Under the pieces are notes generated by a model that ran no database searches, had not been told where the DNA came from, and saw only the letters and a program-made list of their open reading frames with translations. A DNA stretch of 64,000 nucleotides from Saccharina japonica (taxonomy: Eukaryota > Sar > Phaeophyceae > Laminariales > Laminariaceae): NCBI GenBank assembly GCA_008828725.1, contig MEHQ01000533.1:248001-312000 (forward strand). Direction: 5' to 3'. This document shows, piece after piece, positions 26,801 through 34,516 of the stretch; position 1 is the first letter of the stretch, and the number at the start of each line of letters is the position of its first letter. The position numbers and the translations under genes were made by a program.

Positions 26801-28758
26801 ACGCAGGGGAAACCTTGTGTTTTTTGTAGGGAAAGTGGACTAAAAATGTCGATCAACAAACGCTACAAGAGTTTTCGCCTTTGTCTATAATATATAATAC
26901 TACCGTACAGCCAACAACCGTACGCAGGGAAAACCTTGTGTTTTTTGTAGGGAAAGTGGACTAAAAATATCGATCAACAAACGCTACAAACGTTTTCGCC
27001 TTTTAAACTCGGTTTCCACCACATTTTCATCGGTGTGTGGACACAACTAATGGCATTTTTCCTTGGTTGGAGCGAGGCCTGCGCCTCACCTGTTCCGCAG
27101 ACCAGAACCCGTTGTACATGAGGGTGGCCATGTAGCCCTCCGTTGTTGCAGCGTCGTTCATCACCTGGGGGCATTCCATAAACAGTTTGTTGGTTGGTTC
27201 GTTGTTTGGTCGGTTGGTTTTTTAATGGGAGGGCGTTTTTTTAACTCGCTATTAATAATATATGTTATGATACCGCGTTTAGACCACTGAGGCGAGGGCC
27301 TCTCTAGACCTTGCTCGAACTTCGACTTGAAACCACTACTACTGTCTTGTCGGCCGCAGCGCAACACACAATTTACACACTTCCATGGTGGTGCATAAAC
27401 CAGGCCTGCAGGCACAAACGCTGAAGACTGCATGACGACAATAGAGTAGTCACTCGACCGAGTGGCCCGGGGCAGCTGAAAGAAAAGGACCCGAAAATGA
27501 CCCCCCTACCCTAACAGAAATGCAATGGTTGCAATGGTCCGTGTTTTACTTCGAGTTTCGATATGTATGCATCGCCGGAATGCCAGTTGTGGTGTACACG
27601 GGTGTTTCGATTTGCATCGCTATAAAACACCAGTTGTGATTTGCACTGCTCGCTGTGTTTCGACATATATCGCTGGAATGTAATTTGTGGTTTCCACTGA
27701 CTGACTGACTGACTGACTGAGTGACTGGTGTGTTTCGATGTAAACTGTAGGCCACAACAAACTTCATCGGGACTTTAGCCTTTCTCAGGGTCAGGGTTTG
27801 GGTGGGGTACGGAGCTCTTCAAATGGTTCAAGTGATTCAAGGGATTCAAGCGATTCAAGTGACTCAAGTGATTCAAGTGGTTCAAGTGATTTAAGTGATT
27901 CAAGTGATTCAAGTCAAGAGCGTCAGAGAACAATAGGTGTGCCCCTACGTACCTTAAAGTAGCAGACATCAATATCAACATTATTCCGTGCATACCCACA
28001 GCATACTACATACTACATAATGTACTGTACTGCTGTTGTAGGCCATTGTATTGCTCATGAATGATGTTACGTGTAAAATATGTATTTCTCATCGTCAGTG
28101 TTTGGGTGGGTTACTACTGTGACATTACCAGTATTAATAGTAGTAGTGATATCATAGTAGCCATAGTACTAATGGAATAGAGCTTTGCAAGTGGCGAGAT
28201 TCAGATAATGAGATGCTACCGCTTTGATCGTACGTAACTCATGGCTTTACTCACATTGTGTTGTGTCGCCAGCCCGATGATAACATACATTGACAGGTCT
28301 CGACTACATACCGAGTACGTTCCAACGTGTTACCACTCACACTTGCGTGTATTCTGCGAGAAAAACTGATGCATACGCTGCCCTATCTCGGAAGCTCTGT
28401 ATTGCCACCGCGCAGTTGCCCAATTTTCATTGATAAGGGTACAATCACAACACTATAGTAGTAGCGAAGACTCTATATCTACCACCTTGCTGTCACTCAC
28501 GGTGTAAGCCACCACAACGACGACACAACAAACTGACCCATCGCAGCAAAACTGCACCAACCACTATTAATAGCTACCGTAGTGCATACAACATACAGTA
28601 GTAGCACTCACAATTTCTTTCGGCACGAAGATGCACGGCCGGAGGTCAAGCTGGACAGAATTTGCTCCCGCGAGCCTGAGCCCTCCCAGCAGCATGCTGC
28701 CACAAAGCAACACCCCGACCCTCCCTAGCGACGGCGCGTTGGTACCGAAAGCCCCCAT
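9195..28758 (-). CDS. Agd3-like secreted polysaccharide deacetylase (CE18 family), 20-exon gene
   Basis: Exons, in transcription order: 28758-28612, 27164-27090, 25878-25844, 25741-25651, 25087-24958, 23730-23698, 23028-23012, 22269-22149, 20934-20811, 19691-19505, 18632-18537, 16559-16440, 15531-15342, 14502-14394, 13192-13065, 12499-12432, 11920-11840, 11556-11516, 10319-10190, 9404-9195. They sum to 2,133 nt and give one frame of 710 residues plus stop. Borders are AG/GT, mostly GTGAG; the phases agree across every junction. Family knowledge: Agd3 enzymes are secreted metal-dependent deacetylases acting on N-acetylated exopolysaccharide. Seen here: a signal peptide (residues 1-32), then an N-terminal region, an aromatic GGLEEMHVFF segment, VDD at 331-333, SHTLTH at 434-439, GDN near 505, PRFATNVYFNC near 543 and MFHQAN at 602-607, all in the family order. 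Fungal Agd3 is about 800 residues, so the length is slightly short. Substrate is unknown. Exact splice sites are inferred. Confidence 0.87.
9845..10165. repeat. Intronic ACGTTGAACATAT minisatellite
   Basis: A 15-17-bp unit ACGTTGAACATATGC repeats at 9848-9900 and, more diverged, to 10165. It lies in the intron between exons 19 and 20. Confidence 0.75.
10190..10319 (-). CDS. Exon 19 of the Agd3-like gene: MFHQAN motif
   Basis: DKYMFHQANVIAGSGLPGSP, then a helix SLLAHWYQVVMEELTSLLAF ending PVM. The (Y/F)MFHQAN motif and the following LW...V..E...Y..FP(V/I) helix are hallmarks of Agd3 proteins. The acceptor is TTGTCAG and the donor ATG/GTGAGA. Confidence 0.9.
10980..11365. repeat. AACTTGAAGTTG simple repeat blocks in intron 18-19
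   Basis: Two blocks (about 10984-11075 and 11335-11366) of AACTTGAAGTTGAACTTGAA-type hexamer repeats, separated by unrelated sequence. Confidence 0.7.
11516..11556 (-). CDS. Exon 18 of the Agd3-like gene (41 nt)
   Basis: EARTTSRYILSGH plus a split Arg codon, equivalent to the 'E..R...LL.LRHDP' helix before MFHQAN. The acceptor is the second AG of CACAGAG, like exon 4. The donor is CACAG/GTGCGT, the least canonical in the gene. Confidence 0.72.
11740..11812. repeat. ACCGTGTACCGTGT short tandem repeat beside exon 17
   Basis: A seven-base unit GTACCGT is repeated about eight times immediately downstream (transcript sense) of exon 17. Confidence 0.8.
11840..11920 (-). CDS. Exon 17 of the Agd3-like gene
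   Basis: Twenty-seven codons, CLVQENEWIRRNVCECGELD then PSIADDG. It aligns with the family segment that follows YFNC and holds an EW.. helix. Three cysteines besides the neighbouring YFNC Cys may form local disulfides. Phase 0/0, acceptor AACGCAG, donor GGG/GTGAGA. Confidence 0.83.
12432..12499 (-). CDS. Exon 16 of the Agd3-like gene: PRFATNVYFNC
   Basis: Sixty-eight nt reading FAGFQIVPRFATNVYFNCVT plus AD. This is close to the Agd3 block with consensus G-F-x-I-x-P-R-(F/W)-A-T-N-I-Y-(F/Y)-N-C, one of the most diagnostic stretches in the family. The acceptor is CTGTCAG and the donor GAT/GTGAGT. Confidence 0.9.
13021..13049. repeat. AGC trinucleotide tract
   Basis: About nine AGC units at the 5' end of intron 15-16, 16 nt past the exon 15 donor. 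On the transcript strand it reads GCT/CTG and is untranslated in the model. Confidence 0.9.
13065..13192 (-). CDS. Exon 15 of the Agd3-like gene: GDN segment
   Basis: It encodes TAVNNLITCAPGDNTYDGLQ and then TDVSLVSSISPYHSLYTTTQ. The GDN triplet and spacing match the VVGDNTRP segment of Agd3 and the following 'PYHxLxTT' strand. The acceptor is GTTTAG and the donor AACG/GTGAGG. An AGC trinucleotide tract begins about 16 nt past the donor. Confidence 0.87.
13274..13345 (-). pseudogene. Copy of the 3' edge of exon 14 (echo 2)
   Basis: A second, more decayed copy: the minus strand reads AGITVVLKRHF and the donor GTAAGC has become GCAAGC. Same orientation as exon 14 and further into the same intron. 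Confidence 0.55.
13530..13592 (-). pseudogene. Copy of the 3' edge of exon 14 (echo 1)
   Basis: Plus-strand GTTTGCTTACTCTGGGCAGT aligns with the exon 14 border, and the minus strand still reads PGVTVVFNKDCPE before GTAAGC, against PGITGLFNKYCLQ in exon 14. A pyrimidine-poor but usable CCCAG precedes it, so it could even be an alternative exon. Confidence 0.65.
13640..13945. repeat. TTAGTA hexanucleotide satellite
   Basis: Long runs of TTAGTA interrupted by AAGGGGATAGTTTAGTATTAG and by TTGATAGTA variants. It lies in the intron between exons 14 and 15. Long open frames on the minus strand (Leu/Ile repeats) are artefacts of the repeat. Confidence 0.95.
13948..14379. mobile_element. Small TIR element, GCTACGATAGAGGT family, copy 2, containing a nonamer array
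   Basis: Left end TGACCCGTGCCACGATAGAG, right end CTCTATCGTAGCATGCGTCA; the ends are inverted matches. The interior carries about 20 copies of the 9-mer TGTACTTAG (14062-14247) and the family block AGAGCTCCTCAAGTGACC near 14312. The frames made by the nonamer (YLV repeats and KYT repeats) are not genes. Confidence 0.7.
14394..14502 (-). CDS. Exon 14 of the Agd3-like gene
   Basis: It encodes NAQIAVLTGLFGSENYNWRS and then MTNPGITGLFNKYCL. The PGITGLFN segment parallels PPAITGLHNG of Agd3. The acceptor is ACTCCAG and the donor CA/GTAAGC. The 3' edge of this exon is echoed twice in the following intron. Confidence 0.86.
14801..14875 (-). pseudogene. Decayed copy of the 3' edge of exon 13
   Basis: The block matches 15317-15397 (end of exon 13 plus donor region) at roughly three bases in four, including TCCGACTGTCCGAGGTTACC against the exon. 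The donor and frame are gone. It sits in the intron directly downstream of the exon it copies. Confidence 0.7.
15066..15305. mobile_element. Small TIR element, GCTACGATAGAGGT family, copy 3
   Basis: The inverted ends are ATCCCACGGTAGGGGCGC and GTACCCCTACCGTGGGAT. The interior has GAGCTCCTCACATGAGGAGC and CACCCGAAACATGAC. It is inserted about 35 bp downstream (transcript sense) of exon 13. Confidence 0.65.
15342..15531 (-). CDS. Exon 13 of the Agd3-like gene: SHTxTH metal-binding motif
   Basis: It contains DWNSDDLLGWCVNNKQAFWW and then QSHTLTHLARDNLGESDC. S-H-T-L-T-H matches the WISHTFTHE motif of Agd3, NodB motif 2, which supplies two His metal ligands (H435, H439 in this model). The start could lie six nt further out (GAG/CCGCAG) without changing frame. 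The donor is GGAG/GTGAGT. Confidence 0.9.
16440..16559 (-). CDS. Exon 12 of the Agd3-like gene
   Basis: Forty codons in phase 0/0 starting QRATASDMQTFKAAEDSLNA and ending FNGLGILEK. It corresponds to the family segment with a D-x-x-x-H/F-x-x-W helix and a following EI-HNGNG-like strand; here the Gly-rich end reads EFPFNGLGI. The acceptor is TGAAG and the donor AAG/GTGATC. Confidence 0.82.
16815..16912. mobile_element. ~95-bp palindromic MITE
   Basis: TAACCCTTTTAGAAGTGCAG on the left mirrors CTTCAGTTCTAAAAGGGTTA on the right, with GGGGACAAATTACTTAGAAT between. A related copy lies at about 45128-45222. Confidence 0.75.
17085..17425. repeat. AACACCGTTG minisatellite in intron 11-12
   Basis: The decamer ACACCGTTGN or ACAACGCTGT recurs about every 20-45 bp (for example near 17141, 17163, 17218, 17261, 17403). 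Diverged. Confidence 0.65.
18537..18632 (-). CDS. Exon 11 of the Agd3-like gene: catalytic/metal Asp motif
   Basis: Thirty-two codons, phase 0/0, reading GERRFYLAGMVDDLFLETGV then FEYDGAFNEGAE. The Agd3 family pattern is RRxYF.TQVDDMFLETD, so this is a near-direct match. The second Asp of VDD corresponds to NodB motif 1 in CE4/CE18 deacetylases (family knowledge): a metal ligand or catalytic base. Confidence 0.9.
18660..18860. repeat. ~60-bp tandem repeat just 5' of exon 11
   Basis: Three to four copies of a unit with AGTGGAGYAAGGTAACA and TGTTTGAACTAAACCTATAA. It abuts the acceptor side of exon 11, the exon with the catalytic Asp pair. Confidence 0.85.
19505..19691 (-). CDS. Exon 10 of the Agd3-like gene: GGLEEMHVFF segment
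   Basis: It encodes 62 whole residues including GIMTYNGTGGLEEMHVFF and the aromatic run WFDLGSWAWMHYINEWGTKG. In Agd3 proteins the equivalent is a reading like GGxEQMhFF, then a Trp-rich helix ending in a TRG(L/I) motif just before the catalytic Asp pair. That order is kept here, since exon 11 follows with VDD. The donor is ATG/GTGAGTT. Confidence 0.88.
19785..19832. repeat. Perfect 30-bp direct duplication
   Basis: CGTCGGCAGAGTCGTCAGTG followed by TCCCGCACTC occurs twice back to back. Confidence 0.85.
20811..20934 (-). CDS. Exon 9 of the Agd3-like gene
   Basis: From CACGCAG/AC to GCAGA/GTGAGC, phase 1 in and phase 2 out. It contains VVKSDMLTDPSISSLFNHPI and ends TIVAE. The neighbouring exons are joined in frame only if this acceptor is used. 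Confidence 0.75.
22149..22269 (-). CDS. Exon 8 of the Agd3-like gene
   Basis: One hundred and twenty-one nt, acceptor GAGCAG and donor GTGAGC, encoding VRIVYFETSKTWKDPEV and onwards to GIKFT. Coding character is strong: the opposite strand and other frames give no such sequence. It lies just before the part that aligns best with Agd3. Confidence 0.8.
23012..23028 (-). CDS. Exon 7 of the Agd3-like gene: 17-nt microexon
   Basis: A long pyrimidine tract ending in CAAG precedes ATTCCTGCACGTTTAAG, followed directly by GTGAGAG. With the preceding G it encodes D-S-C-T-F-K and restores phase 0 for exon 8. Microexons this small are hard to predict and should be checked against transcript reads. Confidence 0.5.
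23219..23578. mobile_element. Small TIR element, GCTACGATAGAGGT family, copy 4
   Basis: Left end GACGCGTGCCACAATAGAGG, right end CCTCTACCGTACCATGCGTC, inverted. The interior has GGGGCTCCTTAACGC and CAGAGCGCCTCAAGTGACC, shared with other copies. It lies in the intron between exons 6 and 7. Confidence 0.7.
23698..23730 (-). CDS. Exon 6 of the Agd3-like gene (33 nt)
   Basis: A short exon between TTTACAG and GTATACG, giving VLSDNSVKPT in phase 1/1. It is needed, together with the next microexon, to join exons 5 and 8 in frame. It was found by phase and splice-site logic, so it is less certain than the longer exons. Confidence 0.55.
24958..25087 (-). CDS. Exon 5 of the Agd3-like gene
   Basis: One hundred and thirty nt from CAG/TAC to ACAT/GTGAGA, phase 0 in and phase 1 out. 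It encodes YVLEADKTVDLDKHLHVNET and continues with an NVVFVGIEPSPEQ segment. It is part of the N-terminal region before the catalytic domain. Confidence 0.78.
25190..25560. repeat. CCATTGGTC tandem repeat
   Basis: A 9-11-bp unit TCCATTGGTCCATTGGT repeats with much drift; it also reads as runs of inverted CCAAT. It lies in the intron between exons 4 and 5. Confidence 0.85.
25651..25878 (-). CDS. Exons 3 and 4 of the Agd3-like gene
   Basis: Exon 3 is 25878-25844 (35 nt, CDNMALLIFKD then TT). Exon 4 is 25741-25651 (91 nt, ending LYQYSYCSDKHYQ before GTAACT). The split codon TT+T gives Phe and keeps the frame. Exon 4 needs the second AG of CAGAG as acceptor. Four cysteines in this stretch could form disulfides in a secreted protein. 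Confidence 0.65.
25981..26085. repeat. Interstitial TTAGGG-like repeat pair
   Basis: (TTAGGG)3 with one TCAGGG at 25982-26008 and CCCTAACCCT at 26070-26081, in opposite orientations about 80 bp apart. TTAGGG is a common telomere unit in eukaryotes; it does not identify the lineage. Confidence 0.6.
26270..26572. mobile_element. TA-flanked MITE (GGGGGACCATAGTAAA family), copy 1
   Basis: The left end TTGCGGAGGACCATAGTAAA and the right end TTTACTATGGTCCCCCGTAA are inverted, with TA on each side (26268-26269, 26573-26574). It is about 190 bp longer than its relatives; extra sequence near 26365-26540 looks like an insertion inside the element. TA duplications point to a Tc1/mariner-mobilised family. 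Confidence 0.8.
26761..27002. repeat. Two tandem copies of a 121-bp unit
   Basis: 26761-26881 and 26882-27002 differ at only a few positions (both contain CCAACAACCGTACGCAGGG and a TTTTTTGTAGGGAAAGTGG block). This is a recent duplication in intron 1, a little upstream of exon 2. Confidence 0.95.
27090..27164 (-). CDS. Exon 2 of the Agd3-like gene
   Basis: Seventy-five nt, phase 0 at both ends, encoding 25 residues beginning VMNDAATTEGYMATLMYNGF. The acceptor is CCCCAG and the donor GTGAGG. It belongs to the N-terminal, presumably carbohydrate-binding or structural, part of the protein. I do not see an individual motif in it. Confidence 0.75.
27815..27925. repeat. TTCAAGTGA nonamer array
   Basis: About twelve copies of TTCAAGTGA or TTCAAGCGA in intron 1. 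The flanks (GGGTGGGGTACGGAGCTCTT before; GTGCCCCTACGTACC after) resemble the GCTACGATAGAGGT element family, like the nonamer array in copy 2. Confidence 0.85.
28612..28758 (-). CDS. Exon 1 of the Agd3-like gene: probable signal peptide
   Basis: The ATG at 28758-28756 opens MGAFGTNAPSLGRV, followed by a hydrophobic stretch GVLLCGSMLLGGLRLAGA and a likely cleavage after Ala32. This fits a secreted enzyme. The exon ends at the donor GTGAGT (28611-28606) in phase 0. The reading frame stays open 14 codons upstream of this ATG (TAG near 28801), and an acceptor-like AG lies there, so it could also be an internal exon; the signal-peptide character decides the start. Confidence 0.65.
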
Positions 28759-28984
28759 GTTGAGCTCGAGCAGGGGCAACTCAGTGAAGAGTCTGGCGTG
28801 CTACCTAAGGGGAGCCTGAAGGAAAGGAGGCACGGTCAAGGTGTGAGGAGAGCACTCCTCCGAGTAGGGACTGGATGTTGCTGATTACCCAATATAACTG
28901 ATATGAGTGATGGGGGAGGGAGAAGGGTAGTATAATACCAGGAGCTAACCTTGAGCTAAATTAATATAGTACTCGAACACTTTG

Positions 28985-31040
28985 TTTGTTTCAGGGTGAT
29001 GATTCGGGGAGACTCTCTGCAATCCCTTCTCCGTCACTGATGTGCGGGCCACGGCGAATCAAATGCTAAAAAACATTAAATTCAGATTGGACTGAATATG
29101 AACACGAGCATTGCAGCAGTATGATTACTTATCGTTATAGGATACCATTCGGGGAGACTCTATTGAAACCCTTGCCTCTCCCCGTTCTTACGATCATGAA
29201 TCATGATGGTTCAAAAATGTTTTATGGATGACGTGGAAGAGGCGTGATGGGTGGTGGGACTACAGCAAGTATCAATATTTTGTAGGATTCGAGGTGAGAG
29301 TTTTATTGACTGTGTATGCAATACGAGAACGTATGTAGCATGAAATTGTAGGGGATGCTTTCGTCTTAAAAACATATTTTTACATCCTCCGTGGTCTGCA
29401 GTTCGAAACCGTGGTCCGCATTCATCCTCTTCTCGCGATGTTCTCGCTCGCTTCTATGAATACAGCAGTACGTTCGTTCTACGTACCCACATTATCTGTC
29501 CCTGTTCGAACTACGACGGCTCAGCAGTGAAAGAGTTGCAAAGCCCTTTCCTTCCTCTTGTTTTCCATGTATGTATTAGTATTCGCGTGTCGTTTCTCTC
29601 ACCTTCCTAATCGTAATGGCTCAGGTCCGGGGTCGCACCGCAGGCTCTTCTCCCTCCTCCTTACTGCGGTTCGTGCCTTGCTACATTTTCGTGAACAATC
29701 TTGCGCCCTTTTTCCCCCTCGCGGACTCGCGTCGGATTGCTGCACCTTTTAACTCTCAGGTATCTACGCAGGGGGGACAAAAGTATCGTATTTTCGTATT
29801 AATAGGATTCGGAGAGACTCTCTTTTCTCCCTTCTACAGCACCTCTGTCCGGACCACCCACCACGCCGGTTGGCGTGTTAAATGGACGAAGTGGAAGATT
29901 GAAAGATATGTAGACAGGGCTTCTTTTTTACGCCCTAAAATGTGCATGCATGTGCAGCTTCGACGTTCACCGAAGAAAGGGGACCAAAGGGGACCAAAGG
30001 GGACAAAAACAATACCGGGTACGAGTATAATTATTATCCAGTTTGTTGCCATTCGACAATGTGCAGGCAGCACTTAGTATTCCGACCAGCCATAACATCC
30101 GCACAGACCCTAAAGTGGTAACTTTTAATAGAGTGAAATGCCTTAATGCGTGGAAGGGTCTATCACGGAGGGCCATAGTAAACAGGACCAAATATTGTTA
30201 GTAAAAATAGGTAAATATGTTGGATTTGGTGTGTACCATAGGTCCTATTTACTAGTGTTTACTATGGTCCCCCGTAGTATCACTCATACCCGAATACAGG
30301 TACCATTCTAATAAGGGTTGTGTATTGCGTTTACCGCCCATTAACGTACAGTACTCGTAGCGTGGTCAGATGATGGCCTTCAACGCCGATCACTCAAATG
30401 AAATCTTCTCAGAAAGAACAAAAGCAAGGGAACACGAAGAAAAGGAAACCTACGAGATTGGTTTCGATGTCATGTTACAGATATAGCATTCGGGGTACAC
30501 TCTCTTCTATCCATTCTCTATTTCGGCTCGGATCACGTCGTGACAGATGAAATGTTGAAGGGATGATGACGGGCAAAAAATGTACTGTAGGTTTGACTTC
30601 AAGTATCTGCCATAGTGTACGTAGGTAGTGTTTTGTTATCGGATTCGGGGAGACTCTTTTCTATCCCTCTTTCTCTTGTATCCTCCCTGTTCGGACCACG
30701 ACGAGCCGTTGGAGTGCTATGGTCTGATATAACTCGGACGCAGATTGGACTAATGCCGTGATAATATTGTTTGGTTTGATTGCATCCTTCGTGTGTTTCT
30801 GCTCCTTCTCGACGTAGACTGGTCCTGTCCGGACCACGACGATTCAATCCTGAAGGGGCATGTAGTTACGTAGTTCTCAAGTGGAAGGGGAGTACATAAA
30901 GCTGTAGATGGGACTACACATACCTGATATGCATTACTCGCACTACTGTATCACAAGGAGAGTACTCGTAGTATGGTTTTATGGCCGAGGGGACTCTCTC
31001 GTATCCTTTCTCAAAGTACTCATCCTTTCTCGGACCACGG
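28985..31040. repeat. Dispersed motif array upstream of the Agd3-like gene
   Basis: The core ATTCGGGGAGACTCT followed 15-40 bp later by TTCGGACCACGACG occurs at about 28996, 29151, 29805, 30490, 30642 and 30984, with partial copies near 29385, 29503 and 30826. Spacing is irregular (150-700 bp). It begins about 230 bp upstream of the exon 1 ATG, so it may include promoter elements or be a satellite. Confidence 0.75.
30163..30277. mobile_element. TA-flanked MITE, copy 2
   Basis: 115 bp. Ends TCACGGAGGGCCATAGTAAA and TTTACTATGGTCCCCCGTAG, with TA target repeats at 30161-30162 and 30278-30279. The interior AGGACCAAATATTGTTAGTA is shared with the other copies. Confidence 0.88.
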
Positions 31041-31529
31041 CGGTTGAAATGCTCAGCGAACAACCGATGTTCCTACGTAGTTGAAAAAGGCTTTTCCTAT
31101 AAGAATGATGACCGAAGTATTTACGCGTATTTTTTTTGTTTTTCAAGAGATGTGTATCCCTCACGACTCAAAATCGAAACCAAAAATGATAAAAAGAAGT
31201 GTTGATGAGAGGTATTGATCCCACCAAACAACATAAAAATCGTCGCTGACGAGGTCTTAAAATAGAGGATGCAAGAGCTTTAATTCATTGGTGTTTCGGG
31301 GGGAGGCGCCTCCCCCATAATAAATACCCTGGTACCGATACCACCTTGGGTGATCGATATATCGATACTGTCAATACTGCTTTGGGTTAGTATGGGGTGT
31401 GTGATCGACAGCTGCCACAAATGACTACCGGTACCGGTGTAGTTGTGGTGTAAGTTTATACTACTCGTACTGTGAGGGGATACACTACAGTGTACTCTCT
31501 ATAAAATTGCAAGATTGACCACAGGCGGG

Positions 31530-32960
31530 ATATCAAAGGGAATCGGCTGTTCGAACGTCGGTTGGAACGATGGCAATGTTGTCGGTGGAGAAAACTCCCG
31601 ATCCAGTGTTCGGATCTACCTCGCTGAAAACTGGAGGCAACATTTCCATGGTTAATCTGGAAGCACCAAGTTTTACATGTTTTGGTGCCATCGCGACGGC
31701 CGCCGGCTCATCCCAATCAAACGCAGCCCGTGGAACGCCTCCCGCTAACCTGAAAACCTGTTGGATAACACGCACTTCAAAAACCTGGCCACATGCACTC
31801 TCTGCTAGCACGGCAGAAAGGTGCGCACTCCGCCTAGTTCTTAGAACACAGGTATGTTGGCATATCACCCTGTTCTCCACCCCCTACCAATCACGCCAAC
31901 AATTCAGTACCTCTCCACAAACTCCAGATTTCCTTCGTTCAATCTTCCACACTACTTGAGCTACGAAGTGTGGATTAATTAATTTCGCAAGAGGGGAAGA
32001 ACAATATATGCTGAGCATTGTCACTTCGTAGCAACCATCAGCTTGAATTCCTTGTATCCGACTGGTATGATACATCCTGGAGTCTTTCCATGTGAAGCAG
32101 GGTGTCATCGGCAGGAAGTACGTGCACGCTGCAGTATAACCGTTCCAACAGACCTACTGCTGTACGTCGTCAGTGGCCGTTGTCTCCACTCCCATTATGA
32201 TATTATTTATGATATTGTTTCTCGATCAAACGCCGCCGTGCTTCGCTCCATGCACGCTTGAAGGTGGTCTTGGTCTCGGCGCGTGTCACCCAAGTAACCA
32301 CGAGCGAGGTATGTATCGACACATCAGTGTCTCCTTCTCTGTCTAAATCGGCACGAAACAACTCATCATGTTTTACGGGGCCTTCACAAATGGATGAGTC
32401 CGGCGGTGCTCGAAAGGTGGGTGGCCCTATCTATGGTGTCACGAAGACCAAGGTCGTCCCATAGAAGCTTCAAATTGTCTGTTTACTGGATCAACACAAA
32501 GGCCGACAGTCACAGTCGTCGAAGTACCCTGCGCTACTCAAGTTAATGACAACCTCCCTTTTGCACCCCCGAGTCACTAAGTCGATAACATATCTCCCTC
32601 GAGGTTGACCACATCAACAGCCCCTTTGCATCGCAGGCGGCACAGAAAACAAAACGCAAATTATATCTTGCGGACGCCATATAGGTGCCAGTGACCACCT
32701 TCTGGCTGCACCTTTAGGCACCAAATACGTACTTGGCCTGATTCCTACAAATCGACGCAACACAGGCGAATGAAAATCGCTGATTGATCCTAAACTCGGC
32801 TTCCCACAAAAAAAAGGTGCCGACTGCCAGTCGCAACACCCCCCTCTGATCATTTGATGTGTCTGCTTTGGTCAGCGCCTCTCCGAAGTCTGAAGTACCC
32901 TTGGGGGCTCTGACGGTAGGACCTGAAAATAACGAAAACAACGAGCAAGCAGTGGTCAAC
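31530..32960. other. Cluster of coding-like patches, strand uncertain
   Basis: 31533-31850 is open on both strands; the minus reading includes VPRAAFDWDEPAAVAMAPKH and MEMLPPVFSEVDPNTGSGVF. Minus readings near 32250-32320 (AETKTTFKRAWSEARRRLIE) and 32815-32925 (GPTVRAPKGTSDFGEALTKA, after TTATTTTCAG) also look like exons. I could not join them or recognise a family. The plus strand offers competing frames, for example GGPIYGVTKTKVVP at 32420-32462. Confidence 0.3.
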
Positions 32961-33649
32961 TGTACGTATCCGCGAGATTGGAGTTGTGTGAAGAGTCGAG
33001 AACTTAGTCAAGCTGCACCGTAGCTCAACAAGAGAGTTCTAGACCTGCAAACTAGATATGGTATCACATACTACATCACGAGCATGTCACCACTGCGGAC
33101 AGGTGCAGTAGATCGCAGGACAATCGAAACGTGTACGGGCCGCTTCAACGCGATTTATGACCATAACCTTAACCTTTTTTGGGTAAGTTAGCCTGTGACC
33201 ACGGGAATCGACCGTGTCAAGTGTTGGATTAGTACGGACAGATGGAGGTACTGGATAGAGAGACCGGCACGGTTTTTAATGTGAAGACAACAACAACAAC
33301 ACTAGAATATAACTGAATCCCCTGCGCATACAAGTATACACCCGGTCTATTTTCCAACAAAACACGTTCCACCACACAACGTCGGCGCAGCGTGCAGTAC
33401 TAGCATCGTCTCACTGGAAGCATGCCATCATGCCGTAGCGCGTCTGTGTCACACTCCAGCTATGCATTTCAAGTCTTCGTGATCTCGGCTGTCATCGCGT
33501 TGTGTCTATATGTATAGGAACATTCATCGGGCTTAAGGTGCGTGGCCGCGTCGCGCCTAGAAGGGGCTTGGAACGTCGCGTTTTCGCAGGATACACGTAG
33601 GCCAACACTTTTAAAATAAAAACAGATACCGCAGGGTCCTGCTTACTCA

Positions 33650-33795
33650 AACGCCTCGTTTTGCTGTTGAAAAAGCAAACGATTTCACTGCTTACGTTTA
33701 AAAACAAACAATGTCGTGGTTCTTCCGTAAAGAACAAACAGTGTCGTTGTTTACCCTTTAAACAACAAGCAATATCGTTGTTTATAAAATTACAA
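33650..33795. repeat. ~36-bp minisatellite
   Basis: Four diverged copies of a unit with AAACAAACARTGTCGTTGTT. No coding value. Confidence 0.7.
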
Positions 33796-34162
33796 AAATC
33801 AAGCGCAGCACTTCCTACCTTCGGGTGGATGTTTGGACAAAACAAGATCGGGAAACTAAGATCGGGAAACCAAGATCAGATAAAATACGATAGGAAAAAA
33901 ACTCCTTCGCAAATGCGACATTTCTGGCGAGGCAACGGTAGCGCGCACCCCATGCTGGCTCCAGAAAGGGGGGAACGAGAACAACACGTATGATACACGG
34001 CGGCGGGCAAGTTGTGAGCAACAGAACAGCAAGCAATACCTTGTGACGGATCCACGTGAATGCCTGGGAGATAAGACGAATACCCGTGGGTTGAATAGAC
34101 TGTTCGGTTACAGCACGCAATACGCACTAGACCCTTTTACAGGATGTTTTAATAAACAACCC

Positions 34163-34390
34163 CTAGAAACCTGGAAACGAGTTTAAGGTCAGGTAGGAGC
34201 TGGCAGAGTACATCATGCACGGACGCGCTACTTCGATGACGGGGCTTCGACGAAGCGGGCCAGCCGTACGTTCAGTGCCTGGTCGGTGAAAACCCGACAT
34301 GCTCCGTCCCGGCATTGTAGGGATGCGAGGGTCTATGGTCATACGACTACGGCCATGCATTAAAATGAATTACACCCCCCCCCTCCCCCC
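34163..34390 (+). mobile_element. LINE 3'-end fragment with poly-C tail
   Basis: GCTCCGTCCCGGCATTGTAG through CATACGACTACGGCCATGCA to ATTACACCCCCCCCC matches the segment at 36290-36365 in repeat unit A. It resembles the 3' tail region of the LINE found there. It lies just upstream of unit A. Confidence 0.55.
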
Positions 34391-34516
34391 CCCTGTGCAA
34401 ATGGAATGCGTGCTGCTGACGAGGCCTTGGCACAAAAAAGTCGGGTACGTTCGACTATAGCTAATGCAATCTCGCAAGACGAATGAGTGACACTACTCAG
34501 CGGGAGACTAACGATN

